A stretch of DNA of 44,255 nucleotides. It comes from Caldithrix sp. (GTDB lineage: Bacteria > Calditrichota > Calditrichia > Calditrichales > Calditrichaceae). Within the stretch, counting starts at the first letter, position 1. Each line of letters opens with the position of its first letter. The stretch is from NCBI GenBank assembly GCA_020720405.1, contig DYOS01000010.1, forward strand, positions 1 to 44,255, written 5' to 3'. Positions 34,195-42,418 of this stretch are shown one piece after another. Below the pieces are notes generated by a model. That model ran no database searches. It was not told the origin of the DNA and was given only the letters and a program-made list of their open reading frames with translations. The position numbers were made by a program, and so were the translations under genes.

Positions 34195-35294
34195 CAGGCC
34201 ACCTGGGTAACAATTTCGTTATAAAGTGCATCCCGCTCGACCGGGATATGGCCGGTTTCGGAAATCAGATTCTGCATTTGTTTTTTGGTCATCATCTGGG
34301 CCGATTTGGAACCGGCCATGTGGTAAATACGCTCTTCAACCACCGAACCGTCGATATCATCTGCGCCAAAAGACAGAGCGATCTGGGCGATATTTACGCC
34401 GAGCATCACCCAATAGGCTTTAATATGGGGAAAATTATCCAGCATGATTCTGCTGATGGAAATCATTTTCAGATCAGTGAAACCGGTGGCCAGGGGCAGT
34501 TTGTGCATCCGTGTGTTTTCCGGGTGAAAGGCCAGCGGGATAAAAGTCAGAAATCCGCCACTTATATCCTGCGCCTCACGCAGTTGAATCAGGTGATCAA
34601 TCCGCTCACGGTTGGTCTCAATATGGCCGTAAAGCATGGTGGCATTGGTCCGTATACCCTTGCTGTGGGCGATATGATGAATCTCGATCCACTGGGCGGC
34701 AGTCAGTTTATCCATAAATAATTTTCTCATCACCCGCGGGCTGAACACTTCAGCTCCGCCGCCCGGCATCGTATTTAATCCGGCCGCGATCAGATCATTC
34801 AGAACTTCGGCCCAGGATTTACCACTGATCTCAGACAGGAAGGCAATCTCAACCGCCGTATAGGCTTTGATGTTTACTTCGGGCCGTATTTCTTTGACCG
34901 TGCGGACCACATCTATATAATACTGGTAAGGCAATTGTTCATCGAGACCGCCGACAATATGAATTTCGCGGATATTTTCAGCCAGCCGTTCTTCCACTTT
35001 GTGGCGGATAGTCTGCAGCGACATCCGGTAGGCGCCTTCCTCTCCGTCTTTGCGGTAGAAGGCGCAGAACAGACAATCGTTGCGGCAGACATTGGTCGGA
35101 TTGATGTGCTGATTCATGGTGAAATAGGCATTCCGGCCATTTATGCGCACCCGCCGCGCATCGGCAATTTTGCCAATGGCCACAATATCATTGGAATCGA
35201 AAAGCCTCATACCGTCTTCTGCGCTGATCCGCTGACCAGCCTGAACCTTTTCGTATATATCAAATAACCCTGACTGTCGAATAATAAAATCCAT
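34194..35294 (-). CDS. mqnE: Aminofutalosine synthase (MqnE), radical SAM
   Basis: A 366-residue radical SAM enzyme joining enolpyruvylbenzoate to the adenosyl group of SAM. The CxxxCxxC cluster is in NVCRNDCLFCAFYRKDGEEG (about 68-87), after the lead-in YFTMNQHINPT. IHIVGGLDEQLPYQYY and NIKAYTAVEIAF are the MqnE versions of motifs that read QGGLNP and HSLSPSEI in MqnC. NTMPGGGAEVF follows. First gene of the eight-gene operon; AAAGGG at 35300-35305 is its Shine-Dalgarno. Confidence 0.95.
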   Translation of the reverse strand: MDFIIRQSGLFDIYEKVQAGQRISAEDGMRLFDSNDIVAIGKIADARRVRINGRNAYFTMNQHINPTNVCRNDCLFCAFYRKDGEEGAYRMSLQTIRHKVEERLAENIREIHIVGGLDEQLPYQYYIDVVRTVKEIRPEVNIKAYTAVEIAFLSEISGKSWAEVLNDLIAAGLNTMPGGGAEVFSPRVMRKLFMDKLTAAQWIEIHHIAHSKGIRTNATMLYGHIETNRERIDHLIQLREAQDISGGFLTFIPLAFHPENTRMHKLPLATGFTDLKMISISRIMLDNFPHIKAYWVMLGVNIAQIALSFGADDIDGSVVEERIYHMAGSKSAQMMTKKQMQNLISETGHIPVERDALYNEIVTQVA

Positions 35295-35349
35295 AAAAAC
35301 CCTTTAATTATATCCCGGATAACTAAACCAAATTGGGTTCAATTTCCTT

Positions 35350-35390
35350 CCGGATAAATACCCGCCGGAAATTTATCGGTGCAATTAAAA
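35350..35390 (-). promoter_or_regulatory. Possible promoter and inverted repeat before mqnE
   Basis: On the minus strand TTGCAC is followed after 18 bases by TATTTA, a weak sigma70-like match. GATAAAT (35353-35359) and ATTTATC (35371-35377) form a 7-bp inverted repeat over the spacer and -10, which could be an operator. Nothing else between 35295 and 35492 looks better. Support is modest. Confidence 0.25.
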
Positions 35391-35451
35391 ATTTAGGATG
35401 CCTTTGCCGGTAATGCAAAAATCAGAGCCCTGAATTTTATCAGTTCTTATG

Positions 35452-35478
35452 GTGGCAGAACTGAGCTGAAACTGCCAC
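35452..35478 (-). terminator. Inverted repeat after the membrane-protein gene
   Basis: GTGGCAG and CTGCCAC (7 bp, perfect) enclose 13 bases, 14 bp downstream of the stop of the minus-strand gene at 35493. There is no U tract, so it is either a weak terminator or a processing or regulatory hairpin. Confidence 0.35.
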
Positions 35479-35492
35479 AGAACGCCGGTCAC

Positions 35493-36032
35493 TTACCGGT
35501 TTTGTGATCTGATCAAAAGTATTTCAAGAAAACTGTAACGTGGAATATGAACCAGCAGGGCCATCAGGGAGACGATATAATAGGTTAAAAAGGTCTGGAA
35601 CCGGTTCAGTATCAGAAATTCAATCAGTGCGGTGAGAGCGACGAGATCAATCACCACCCAGATCAGAATCTGGTATTTAAGCTGCAGGCGGAAAAGTCCG
35701 GCTTGTGTTGTCTCCTCCGCCCTGCTTTGAAGCGCTTGCTTATCTCCGCCCCGGCGGCGGGAATTTATGGCAATCAGCCGGTCGGGCTGAAGAAAATTTT
35801 TACGCAGAAACATGACCAGGAGCAGTAAACCCAGCACCACTGCCATCACCACCTGATCCGTTTTCACCAGGCGCAGGGTTTCGGGCCCGGGCTGCCCCGG
35901 GCGGAGTGTAAGCACAAATACCAAGGCAAGGATGAGTAAATTTAAGGCTAAAGTTGCCAACCAGAAGAGGCGGTTCAGACGGTGTGCCTGAGCCGGAAAC
36001 TGATCACCGGTTGGTGGTAAAAAATTATTCAA
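35493..36032 (-). CDS. Four-helix membrane protein of unknown function
   Basis: About 179 residues. I prefer the TTG at 36032, which overlaps the stop of the upstream gene (TTGAATAA) with GGGGAG about ten bases before it; a second TTG at 36050 is possible. Four hydrophobic helices are visible: two in the first third (LATLALNLLILALVFVLTL; VVMAVVLGLLLLVMFL), a basic loop (INSRRRGGDKQALQSRAEE), then ILIWVVIDLVALTALIEFLI and a final helix. It matches no family I know. It is last in the yhbY-gckA-phosphatase-UAP operon, so may help envelope or polysaccharide work, but this is only position. Confidence 0.6.
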   Translation of the reverse strand: MNNFLPPTGDQFPAQAHRLNRLFWLATLALNLLILALVFVLTLRPGQPGPETLRLVKTDQVVMAVVLGLLLLVMFLRKNFLQPDRLIAINSRRRGGDKQALQSRAEETTQAGLFRLQLKYQILIWVVIDLVALTALIEFLILNRFQTFLTYYIVSLMALLVHIPRYSFLEILLIRSQNR

Positions 36033-37443
36033 TGTACCAGTTCTCCCCAACTTTACTGATCCGGGCCGGATCCAGCCCTTTCAGGTCTTCCGCGCCGGCT
36101 ATGGTCAGCGGAGAAATTTCGGCCTTTATAGCTTCGGCTTCCTGCGCTGTAAGTAGTCCGGCCTGCACCAGCCAGCGCCGGGCCAGGCGGTACTGATCTT
36201 CAATCACCGAATCAATACTGTCCGAGCCATCTTTATTTTTCAATGGGCTGAATTCTTCTTCCCGGGCGACTTCCATGGTAAAATTTTTCCGGGCATCGGG
36301 CAAAGCATCAAAAATAAAACTCTCAAACTTAACGCCGTTGGGCTCTGCCGGCAGAACCGTGCGCCCATCGGCCTGAAGAACAGGGATAACTTTATGCGCC
36401 AGATGCCAGGGCAGTTTAAAACCCTGCTCATTTTCGGCAATTAAAAAATCAACATTTATCCAGTGGATGGCAATTGAACCGGCCCAGAATGTCAGGTTGT
36501 TCTGGTCATCGGTCTGCTCTGCCAAAGCCGGATCAAGATCACTATATTCCACAACCCCGGTTTTATGATCAATCTGGCAGATAATTCCGACTTTTTCGGA
36601 GGCATTCCGTTTACGGACCACTTTACTGGACATCTCTGCCTGCAGCCGGATATGATAGCCGAGAAAAAGCGGATCACATAAACGCACCAGAGCATTGTCC
36701 ACCTGAAAATAAAAAACATAGCGGATTCCGGCTGCTTTCATGTATTTGAGACAACCGTTATCCCACAGGGCCTTGACCGTGCCTCCGTGGCCATTGGGAT
36801 TCCCGAAGATATGATCGGGCCGGTCGAGTATCAGCCGGGCCTGATTATCTAGAGCCGGAATCGTACTCTGTATAAAAAAATGTACCTGACCTGAGGCCAG
36901 ACCGAAATATTGATTCTCGGCAAAGAAGTCCTGTGTTTCGGCATCATTAATCGGGCTGGTCATAATAAACCAGGGTATACTGGTTTGATATTTCTGATTG
37001 AGAAATCGGATTTTTTCAGCAAAAACCTGGAAGAGAGATTTTTCCCGGAGAGGTGTTATTGAAAAAGTGCCTTTGGGTGCGACAAAACCAAGACGCGTGC
37101 CCTGTCCGCCGGCGACTGTAACGACGGCAACCAATCCCTGGCGCAGCGCATTTTCGCCATCAGCGATCACCTCGCTCTGTTCTTTCTGCCATTCGGTGAT
37201 GGTTTTGACCGGGGCCGGCAACAAAAGTTTGGGTTTCGGTTTATCTACACTGCCGCTTTTGGCCATGGTGATCTGAAGGTGCAGCAGATCCAGATCAAGA
37301 CCGGCCACCTGCTGCAGAAGGTGCGCCTGTTCGGCCTCGGTCAGCCGGGCGAAATAATCAAAAATATGCCCCTGGCCAAGCTCATTCAGCCGTTTGATTC
37401 GGGCAGTCATCGCGGGTTGCCGGGAAATTTTATTTATGTCCAT
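36025..37443 (-). CDS. UDPGP-family uridylyltransferase (UAP1-like UDP-sugar pyrophosphorylase)
   Basis: A 472-residue nucleotidyltransferase of the eukaryote-like UDPGP family, which joins UTP to GlcNAc-1-P or hexose-1-P. Key motifs are the nucleotide loop VAGGQGTRLGFVAPKGTF (about 109-126), IMTSPINDAETQDFF, FGNPNGHGGTVKALW (about 212-226), YFQVDNALVRL and EKVGIICQIDHKTGVVEYSDL. A stretch in FWAGSIAIHWI aligns with the FNAGNI/H region of UAP1. The pattern favours UDP-N-acetylhexosamine pyrophosphorylase over UDP-glucose pyrophosphorylase. Most bacteria use GlmU for this step, so the gene suggests a second route or a different sugar. It overlaps the phosphatase gene by 14 bp. Confidence 0.85.
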   Translation of the reverse strand: MDINKISRQPAMTARIKRLNELGQGHIFDYFARLTEAEQAHLLQQVAGLDLDLLHLQITMAKSGSVDKPKPKLLLPAPVKTITEWQKEQSEVIADGENALRQGLVAVVTVAGGQGTRLGFVAPKGTFSITPLREKSLFQVFAEKIRFLNQKYQTSIPWFIMTSPINDAETQDFFAENQYFGLASGQVHFFIQSTIPALDNQARLILDRPDHIFGNPNGHGGTVKALWDNGCLKYMKAAGIRYVFYFQVDNALVRLCDPLFLGYHIRLQAEMSSKVVRKRNASEKVGIICQIDHKTGVVEYSDLDPALAEQTDDQNNLTFWAGSIAIHWINVDFLIAENEQGFKLPWHLAHKVIPVLQADGRTVLPAEPNGVKFESFIFDALPDARKNFTMEVAREEEFSPLKNKDGSDSIDSVIEDQYRLARRWLVQAGLLTAQEAEAIKAEISPLTIAGAEDLKGLDPARISKVGENWYIE

Positions 37444-39637
37444 CTTTTTCCATTACAATCAGGGTTACATCATCCTCAAAATTATCGACTCCGCGGAAGT
37501 CCAGCAGGCTGGTCATTAAATCCGTTATAAATTCTTGCGGGGTTTTCAGGGCCTGGTTTCGCAGGGAAGACTCCAACCGCTCCATGCCAAATTGTACATA
37601 TTCCGGGGTTTCAGCCTCAATCACCCCATCGGTATAAATCACGAGCCGGCAGTGCTGGTTCAAATCAATTTCCTTTTCTTCAAATTCAATTCCGGATTCC
37701 ATCACCCCAAGCAGAAACCCGTCACTGTCCAGCCGCTCAATGGTCCGGCTGGCCGGATAATACAATAGCGGCCAAGGATGGGCGGCATTGCTGTAAACCA
37801 TCTTGCCGGTGCGCAGATTGAGAATAGCATAGAAGGCGGTGAAAAATTCACCCATCTGCAGCACGGTGCAAAACTCACGATTCAGATGCGCCATCATTTC
37901 GGCGGGATGGCTGACGGTTCGGGCATATTTGAAAAAGGTCATCTTAAACATGGCCGAAAGCATGGCTGCAGTCACCCCGTGCCCCGAAGCATCGGCCAGC
38001 AGCAAACCGATTCTCTCCTCATCAATATGGAACACATCGTAATAGTCCCCGCCAAGCTGGTTTGACGGTGTAAAGGAGACCGAAAAATGGAAACCATCCA
38101 CCTCGGGCAGTTTTTCATTGAGCAGGCTGCGCTGGAAATCGCCGGCCTTTCTCAACTCTTCCAGAAATTTTTTATTCTGCCCTTCAATCACTTCTTTTTG
38201 TTTGCTCAGCGTTAAAAAGGCTTCCTTTAGATCGGCGGCCTGTTTTTCGAGCTGCTGATTTTGATTGGTGATTTTCTCCAGCAAACCGATGCGCTCGTAA
38301 CTGATGCTCAGGTATTCCGTTATCGCCTCCAGCATAAACATATCCGATTCATCAAGGGTCATCGGTTCCAGATTTTCCAAAATCAGAACGGCAAAAGCAT
38401 CATTCCGCGAGCGGATGGGAAAGGCAAAGGAACAGCGCATAACCGGGAGCAGGCCATGAAAATCCTGCTCAGTCAGGGCAAAATTGCTGATCAGAATCTG
38501 CTCCGCACGGGTAATGGCCAATCCGGCGCTGGTTGCGGAAAGCTCAAGATCGGCGAAATCCGGAAAGGCCTGCTGCAAAGCCTGATTGTGATTACCAATA
38601 GTCGCCGAGAGCCGGTAGCCGAAGCCTTCTTCCTTTTGATAGATAAAAGAGATCTGTGATGATTCAAAAAAGGTTTTGTGCAGAATTTGGATAACCGACC
38701 CGACCAGCGGATCAAACTGATTACTTTCAGCGACCAGTTTACCGATTTCATTTATGGTCTGCACCTGCAGGTATCGTTTCTCGAGCAGATCATCAGCTTT
38801 GATTTTATCCGTAATATCGGTAAAACTTTCCACCGCCCCGATAATTTCTTCATCCTCATTGGTCAAAACTTTGGCATTTCGCGAGATATAGCGGATTTCA
38901 TGGTTTTTAGTCATGATCTGGTTGATCACATTTTCAAACTGCCGCCCGGCCGGTGATGTATCTGTTTTTCGGATCAGTTGGTCTTCCAGGATAAAAATAT
39001 CAATCAGGTGGCGGCCAATCGATTCTTCGGCAGAGAACCCGGTAATCCGCTCCGCCTCTTCGTTCCAGGTTCTTATAACACCATCAGCGTCATAAGTCAA
39101 AAGGGCGCTCGGTGAACTCTGCAGAACGGTTTCGGTGTACTGCTGTGAGTAGTTGACCTGCTCTAACAGGTGCTCCAGTTTGCTGGTATAGGTTTTAATC
39201 TTGTCCCGCAGGGCCAGACGGTGATTGGCCCGGGCAATGGCTTTGAGCAAAACATCAATATCAATCGGTTTGAAAATAAAATCGGAAGCCTGGTGCTGAA
39301 TGGCCTCGACAATCTGTTCCTGATCGCCGAAACCGGTAACCAGTATAAATTCCTGATCCAGACTTTCCTGGCGCACCGCTTTCAGAAATTCCGTTCCGGT
39401 CAGGCGCGGCATCCGGATGTCGGATAAAATGATATCCGGCTTCATGGACCGGAACATCTCCAACCCCTGCTGACCATCCCTGGCGACCATCACCGCATGG
39501 TTTTCCAGAGTCAGATAGCGTTTCAGAACATTGGCGATTTCCGGTTCATCATCAACAACCAGAATTTTCTTGGCTTCCGAAACGTCCTTCAAGTCCTGGT
39601 TTTTATAACCGGAATCAAAAATCTCTAACCAGCCCAT
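37430..39637 (-). CDS. Response regulator-PAS-GAF-PP2C (RsbU/SpoIIE-type) phosphatase
   Basis: A 735-residue signalling protein. A receiver domain (about 24-140) has acidic D29-D30 and phosphoacceptor D73 in IILSDIRMP, with the Lys in FIFKPID. A PAS domain (about 165-280; SPSALLTYDADGVIRTWNEEAE) and a GAF domain (about 295-440) follow, then a coiled coil (about 455-500). The C-terminal SpoIIE/PPM domain (about 515-730) shows LGGDYYDVFHIDE, LLLADASGHGVTAAML and YTDGVIEAE, with the metal Asp residues in place. Such proteins dephosphorylate anti-sigma-factor antagonists in partner-switching pathways. No STAS or anti-sigma gene is adjacent, so the target is elsewhere. It starts 4 bp after the glycerate kinase stop. 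Confidence 0.93.
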   Translation of the reverse strand: MGWLEIFDSGYKNQDLKDVSEAKKILVVDDEPEIANVLKRYLTLENHAVMVARDGQQGLEMFRSMKPDIILSDIRMPRLTGTEFLKAVRQESLDQEFILVTGFGDQEQIVEAIQHQASDFIFKPIDIDVLLKAIARANHRLALRDKIKTYTSKLEHLLEQVNYSQQYTETVLQSSPSALLTYDADGVIRTWNEEAERITGFSAEESIGRHLIDIFILEDQLIRKTDTSPAGRQFENVINQIMTKNHEIRYISRNAKVLTNEDEEIIGAVESFTDITDKIKADDLLEKRYLQVQTINEIGKLVAESNQFDPLVGSVIQILHKTFFESSQISFIYQKEEGFGYRLSATIGNHNQALQQAFPDFADLELSATSAGLAITRAEQILISNFALTEQDFHGLLPVMRCSFAFPIRSRNDAFAVLILENLEPMTLDESDMFMLEAITEYLSISYERIGLLEKITNQNQQLEKQAADLKEAFLTLSKQKEVIEGQNKKFLEELRKAGDFQRSLLNEKLPEVDGFHFSVSFTPSNQLGGDYYDVFHIDEERIGLLLADASGHGVTAAMLSAMFKMTFFKYARTVSHPAEMMAHLNREFCTVLQMGEFFTAFYAILNLRTGKMVYSNAAHPWPLLYYPASRTIERLDSDGFLLGVMESGIEFEEKEIDLNQHCRLVIYTDGVIEAETPEYVQFGMERLESSLRNQALKTPQEFITDLMTSLLDFRGVDNFEDDVTLIVMEKDGHK

Positions 39638-39641
39638 GGCA

Positions 39642-40961
39642 TTATCCTGTTATCAAAACTATTATGTCCATCACGTTCGTCAGGGTTGGCCCGGTTTTAA
39701 CCAGGGCGCCGATTTTCTCCAGAAAGGGATAGGAATCATTTTCCCGCAACGCCCGGTTTATATCGAGGCCGTATTTTTCAACTTCCGGCCAGCTGTCCTG
39801 ATCAATCCAGGCCCCGGCTGCATCCGTCGGACCGTCACCGCCATCCGTTCCGATACTGAACAGCAGGAACGGCCGCTTCTCATTACGGAGCAGGCTTAGT
39901 GCGGCCAGCACAAATTCCTGGTTACGTCCGCCCCGCCCCGAACCGATTAGAGTAACCGTGGTTTCGCCACCGGCGATAACAGCCAGCGGGGCCGGTCCGG
40001 GAATCCTGTTTTGATAAACCGAACCGGTCAAACCGGCAAAAAATGCGGCCGTTTGCCGCGCTTCACCGCCTAAGCGGTCGGTCAGAATCAACGTCCGGAA
40101 ACCCAGCCCGTTTAATTCATCCGCCACGGCCTGCAAGACCCTTAAATTATTGCCTAAAAGATGATTTTGCACATTTTTAAAAGCAGTTAGTTCATCCTTG
40201 CCGGACACTGCCCGGCTCTTCTGCAGATATTCAGCCACCGCCGGCGGCAGATCGGGAACCAGACTATAGCTGGTAAGCAGGTCCCAAACCCCGGCCGCCG
40301 ATATTTCCGCTGCGACAAGCGGACCGGACGCAATATGGCCAAAATCATCACCGGCGACATCGGAAAGATAAAGCCCGATAACCCGGGCCGGCTGCAGGTA
40401 ACCGGCTAACCGGCCGCCCTTAACCGCTGATAGCTGTTTCCGGACGGCATTCATTTCAACAATATTCATCCCGCTGCCCAGCATCAGCCGGTTCATCGTC
40501 TGCAGATCGGACAGGCTAAGGCCGGCAGCCGGCTGCTCAAAAAGCGCTGAGCCGCCGCCGCTGATCAGCACAAAAACCAGATCATCCGGGCCCGGCGCCC
40601 GGCACAACTCGAGTAATTCAGCAGTCGCCCGGACAGAATTTTCATCCGGCACCGGGTGTCCGGCTTCAAAAAGCCGGATGCGCTGCAGCGCCAGAACATG
40701 ATCATATTTTACAATCACCGCACCGGCAGTCAGCCGGTCACCTAAAATTTCTTCCAGCGCAGCGGCCATCGGCGCAGCCGCCTTGCCAAACCCGATCACA
40801 AAAACCCGCTGTATTTGTGTCAGATCGGCTACGGGCTGGCCATTGATAAAAAGGCGGTCAGCCTGGCGTGTTAATTGACTGCGCAGCAGAGACTGCGGTT
40901 CGGCTGCGGAAAGTACAATTGGCAACAGCCGTTTTAGAATGGCCGGCAATGCCCGGTTCAT
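39642..40961 (-). CDS. Glycerate 2-kinase (MOFRL/DUF4147 type)
   Basis: A 439-residue kinase of the GckA family, converting D-glycerate to 2-phosphoglycerate with ATP. Visible landmarks are VIGFGKAAAPMAAAL (about 51-65), EAGHPVPDENS (about 96-106), LVFVLISGGGSALFE (about 121-135), NAVRKQLSAVKGGRLA (about 160-175) and the C-terminal MOFRL-type GGETTVTLIGSGRGGRNQEFVLAAL with IGTDGGDGPTDAAGA. It overlaps yhbY by 4 bp and is 4 bp from the phosphatase gene, so it is part of one transcript. It links serine, glyoxylate or sugar-acid breakdown to glycolysis. Confidence 0.9.
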   Translation of the reverse strand: MNRALPAILKRLLPIVLSAAEPQSLLRSQLTRQADRLFINGQPVADLTQIQRVFVIGFGKAAAPMAAALEEILGDRLTAGAVIVKYDHVLALQRIRLFEAGHPVPDENSVRATAELLELCRAPGPDDLVFVLISGGGSALFEQPAAGLSLSDLQTMNRLMLGSGMNIVEMNAVRKQLSAVKGGRLAGYLQPARVIGLYLSDVAGDDFGHIASGPLVAAEISAAGVWDLLTSYSLVPDLPPAVAEYLQKSRAVSGKDELTAFKNVQNHLLGNNLRVLQAVADELNGLGFRTLILTDRLGGEARQTAAFFAGLTGSVYQNRIPGPAPLAVIAGGETTVTLIGSGRGGRNQEFVLAALSLLRNEKRPFLLFSIGTDGGDGPTDAAGAWIDQDSWPEVEKYGLDINRALRENDSYPFLEKIGALVKTGPTLTNVMDIIVLITG

Positions 40962-41278
40962 TTGCTCTTGCTACTCTGTGGATGCGGATTGAGTGGCGAG
41001 ACAAGCGCCGGATGAGGCCGGTAAAGCAGAACCGTCCGGCCGATTTTCTGGATGAGATGGGTATCGGGCAGGCTGCTCAGAAAGGCCTCAACCGCGGCCG
41101 GATCGGCAGGAGCATTTTCCTGCAGCTTAATTTTAAGGAGATCGGTTGTATTAAAACCTTCTTCGACCGAACGCAGAGTCTGGCTGCCCAGCCCTTCTTT
41201 ACCAACCAGAATGGTTGGCCGGACCGAATTGCCGCGGCTGCGTAGCAGACTGCGGTCTTTACTGGATATTGTGGCCAT
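40958..41278 (-). CDS. yhbY: YhbY-family ribosome-associated RNA-binding protein
   Basis: 106 residues forming a CRM domain. LLRSRGNSVRPTILVGKEGLG (about 11-31) carries the GKxG loop, and LLKIKLQENA and LIQKIGRTVLLYRPHP are the usual second and third landmarks. YhbY proteins bind pre-50S particles. The last ten residues are a Ser/Lys-rich tail. First gene of the operon running to 35493; a 77-bp divergent gap separates it from the EamA transporter gene. Confidence 0.9.
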   Translation of the reverse strand: MATISSKDRSLLRSRGNSVRPTILVGKEGLGSQTLRSVEEGFNTTDLLKIKLQENAPADPAAVEAFLSSLPDTHLIQKIGRTVLLYRPHPALVSPLNPHPQSSKSK

Positions 41279-41355
41279 AGGTTTTCCCGGATTATTTGAT
41301 ATGAGATTGAATTGAGCTGAAATTTAAACGCTGTGAACACTAACTCAAAACGGCT

Positions 41356-42231
41356 ATGATAAAAGAGAAAAATATTTTTCATGTCTTGCTGGCCGGCATC
41401 CTGGTTATTTCCTGGGGCTCCATTTTCGTCCGTTGGGTCGGGCCGGTCAATCCGGCTGTAATATCTTTTTACCGCCTGCTCTTTTCGGTATTCCTGCTTA
41501 TTCCCTTTCTGCTCCGGGAAAAACAGAGCGCCGGTATTTTCCGCCTGATTTCCGGGCAATGGCCGGCGGTTGGCGGAGCAGGACTTTTTCTGGCCCTGCA
41601 TTTCGGATTATGGATCGGTTCACTGCAACAGACCAGTGTCGGTAATTCCCTGTTTCTGCTCAGTCTGCATCCGTTATTCAGTTGGCTTCTTTCGTCCTTT
41701 TTCCTGAACGAAAAAGGCAGCCCATCCTTTTTCCTGGCCTTTCTGCTGGCCATTCCGGGTATTTTTCTGATTGTCCGGCCCGATCTTCAAACCGGAACCG
41801 GAACCATGGCCGGCAATTTTCTGGCCATGCTTTCTGCCCTGTGCCTGGCTGTTTATCTGCTTATCGCCCGGCGCAGCAGGCATCAGACTTCCCTTGTACC
41901 TTATCTTCTGGCGGTCTATTTCAGTGCTGCCCTGTTTCTGGGTATTTATATTCTGATCCGGAATATACCTTTTACCGGTCTTTCCGGACAAAGCTGGCTG
42001 TTTCTGGTTCTGATGGCCATCGGACCGAATTTTATCGGGCATTCCCTGCTCAACTGGGCGGCCCGCAAAATTGAAGTATTCAAGGTAAATTTAATGCTGC
42101 TGCTGGAAGCAGTAATAGCGACCATTCTGGCGGCTTTGATTTTTGAAGAAATTCCGGACTGGAATTTTTATGCCGGAGCATTTCTGATTATCTCAGCCAT
42201 GATTTTCCTGATCACCCGGCGTAGAGAATGA
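41356..42231 (+). CDS. EamA/DMT-family transporter
   Basis: A 291-residue membrane protein with about ten helices in two EamA halves. SWGSIFVRWVGPVNPAVISFYRLLFS (about 21-46) is the usual first-half signature, and IGPNFIGHSLLNWAARKIEVFKVNL (about 218-242) the second. Members move amino acids, nucleotides or other metabolites, mostly outward. Nothing in the context points to a substrate. It is divergent from yhbY. Confidence 0.85.
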   Translation: MIKEKNIFHVLLAGILVISWGSIFVRWVGPVNPAVISFYRLLFSVFLLIPFLLREKQSAGIFRLISGQWPAVGGAGLFLALHFGLWIGSLQQTSVGNSLFLLSLHPLFSWLLSSFFLNEKGSPSFFLAFLLAIPGIFLIVRPDLQTGTGTMAGNFLAMLSALCLAVYLLIARRSRHQTSLVPYLLAVYFSAALFLGIYILIRNIPFTGLSGQSWLFLVLMAIGPNFIGHSLLNWAARKIEVFKVNLMLLLEAVIATILAALIFEEIPDWNFYAGAFLIISAMIFLITRRRE

Positions 42232-42418
42232 ATCCGGACTACCATCGTTCCACTGACTCTCAGTCCATTCCACCATGCCTTTTCGTCTGCGATTCAGGTA
42301 GATTACAAATTGTAAAACGGCAGATTTATATTTTGATGTCGCAGTTATTTTAACTAACATCACCGACTTGATACAGCGCTGAATGGCTTGATTTTAAAGG
42401 ATATAACGAAAGAAACAC

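Noticed and set aside
35307-35312. Perfect TATAAT on the minus strand just before mqnE
   Set aside because: It would start transcription only a few bases before the ATG and cut into the Shine-Dalgarno, and no -35 lies at a proper distance.
42232-42418. Spacer before the helicase searched for a tRNA, small RNA or promoter
   Set aside because: No cloverleaf, no strong hairpin and no promoter with proper spacing was found; TTGATA at about 42369 lacks a good -10.
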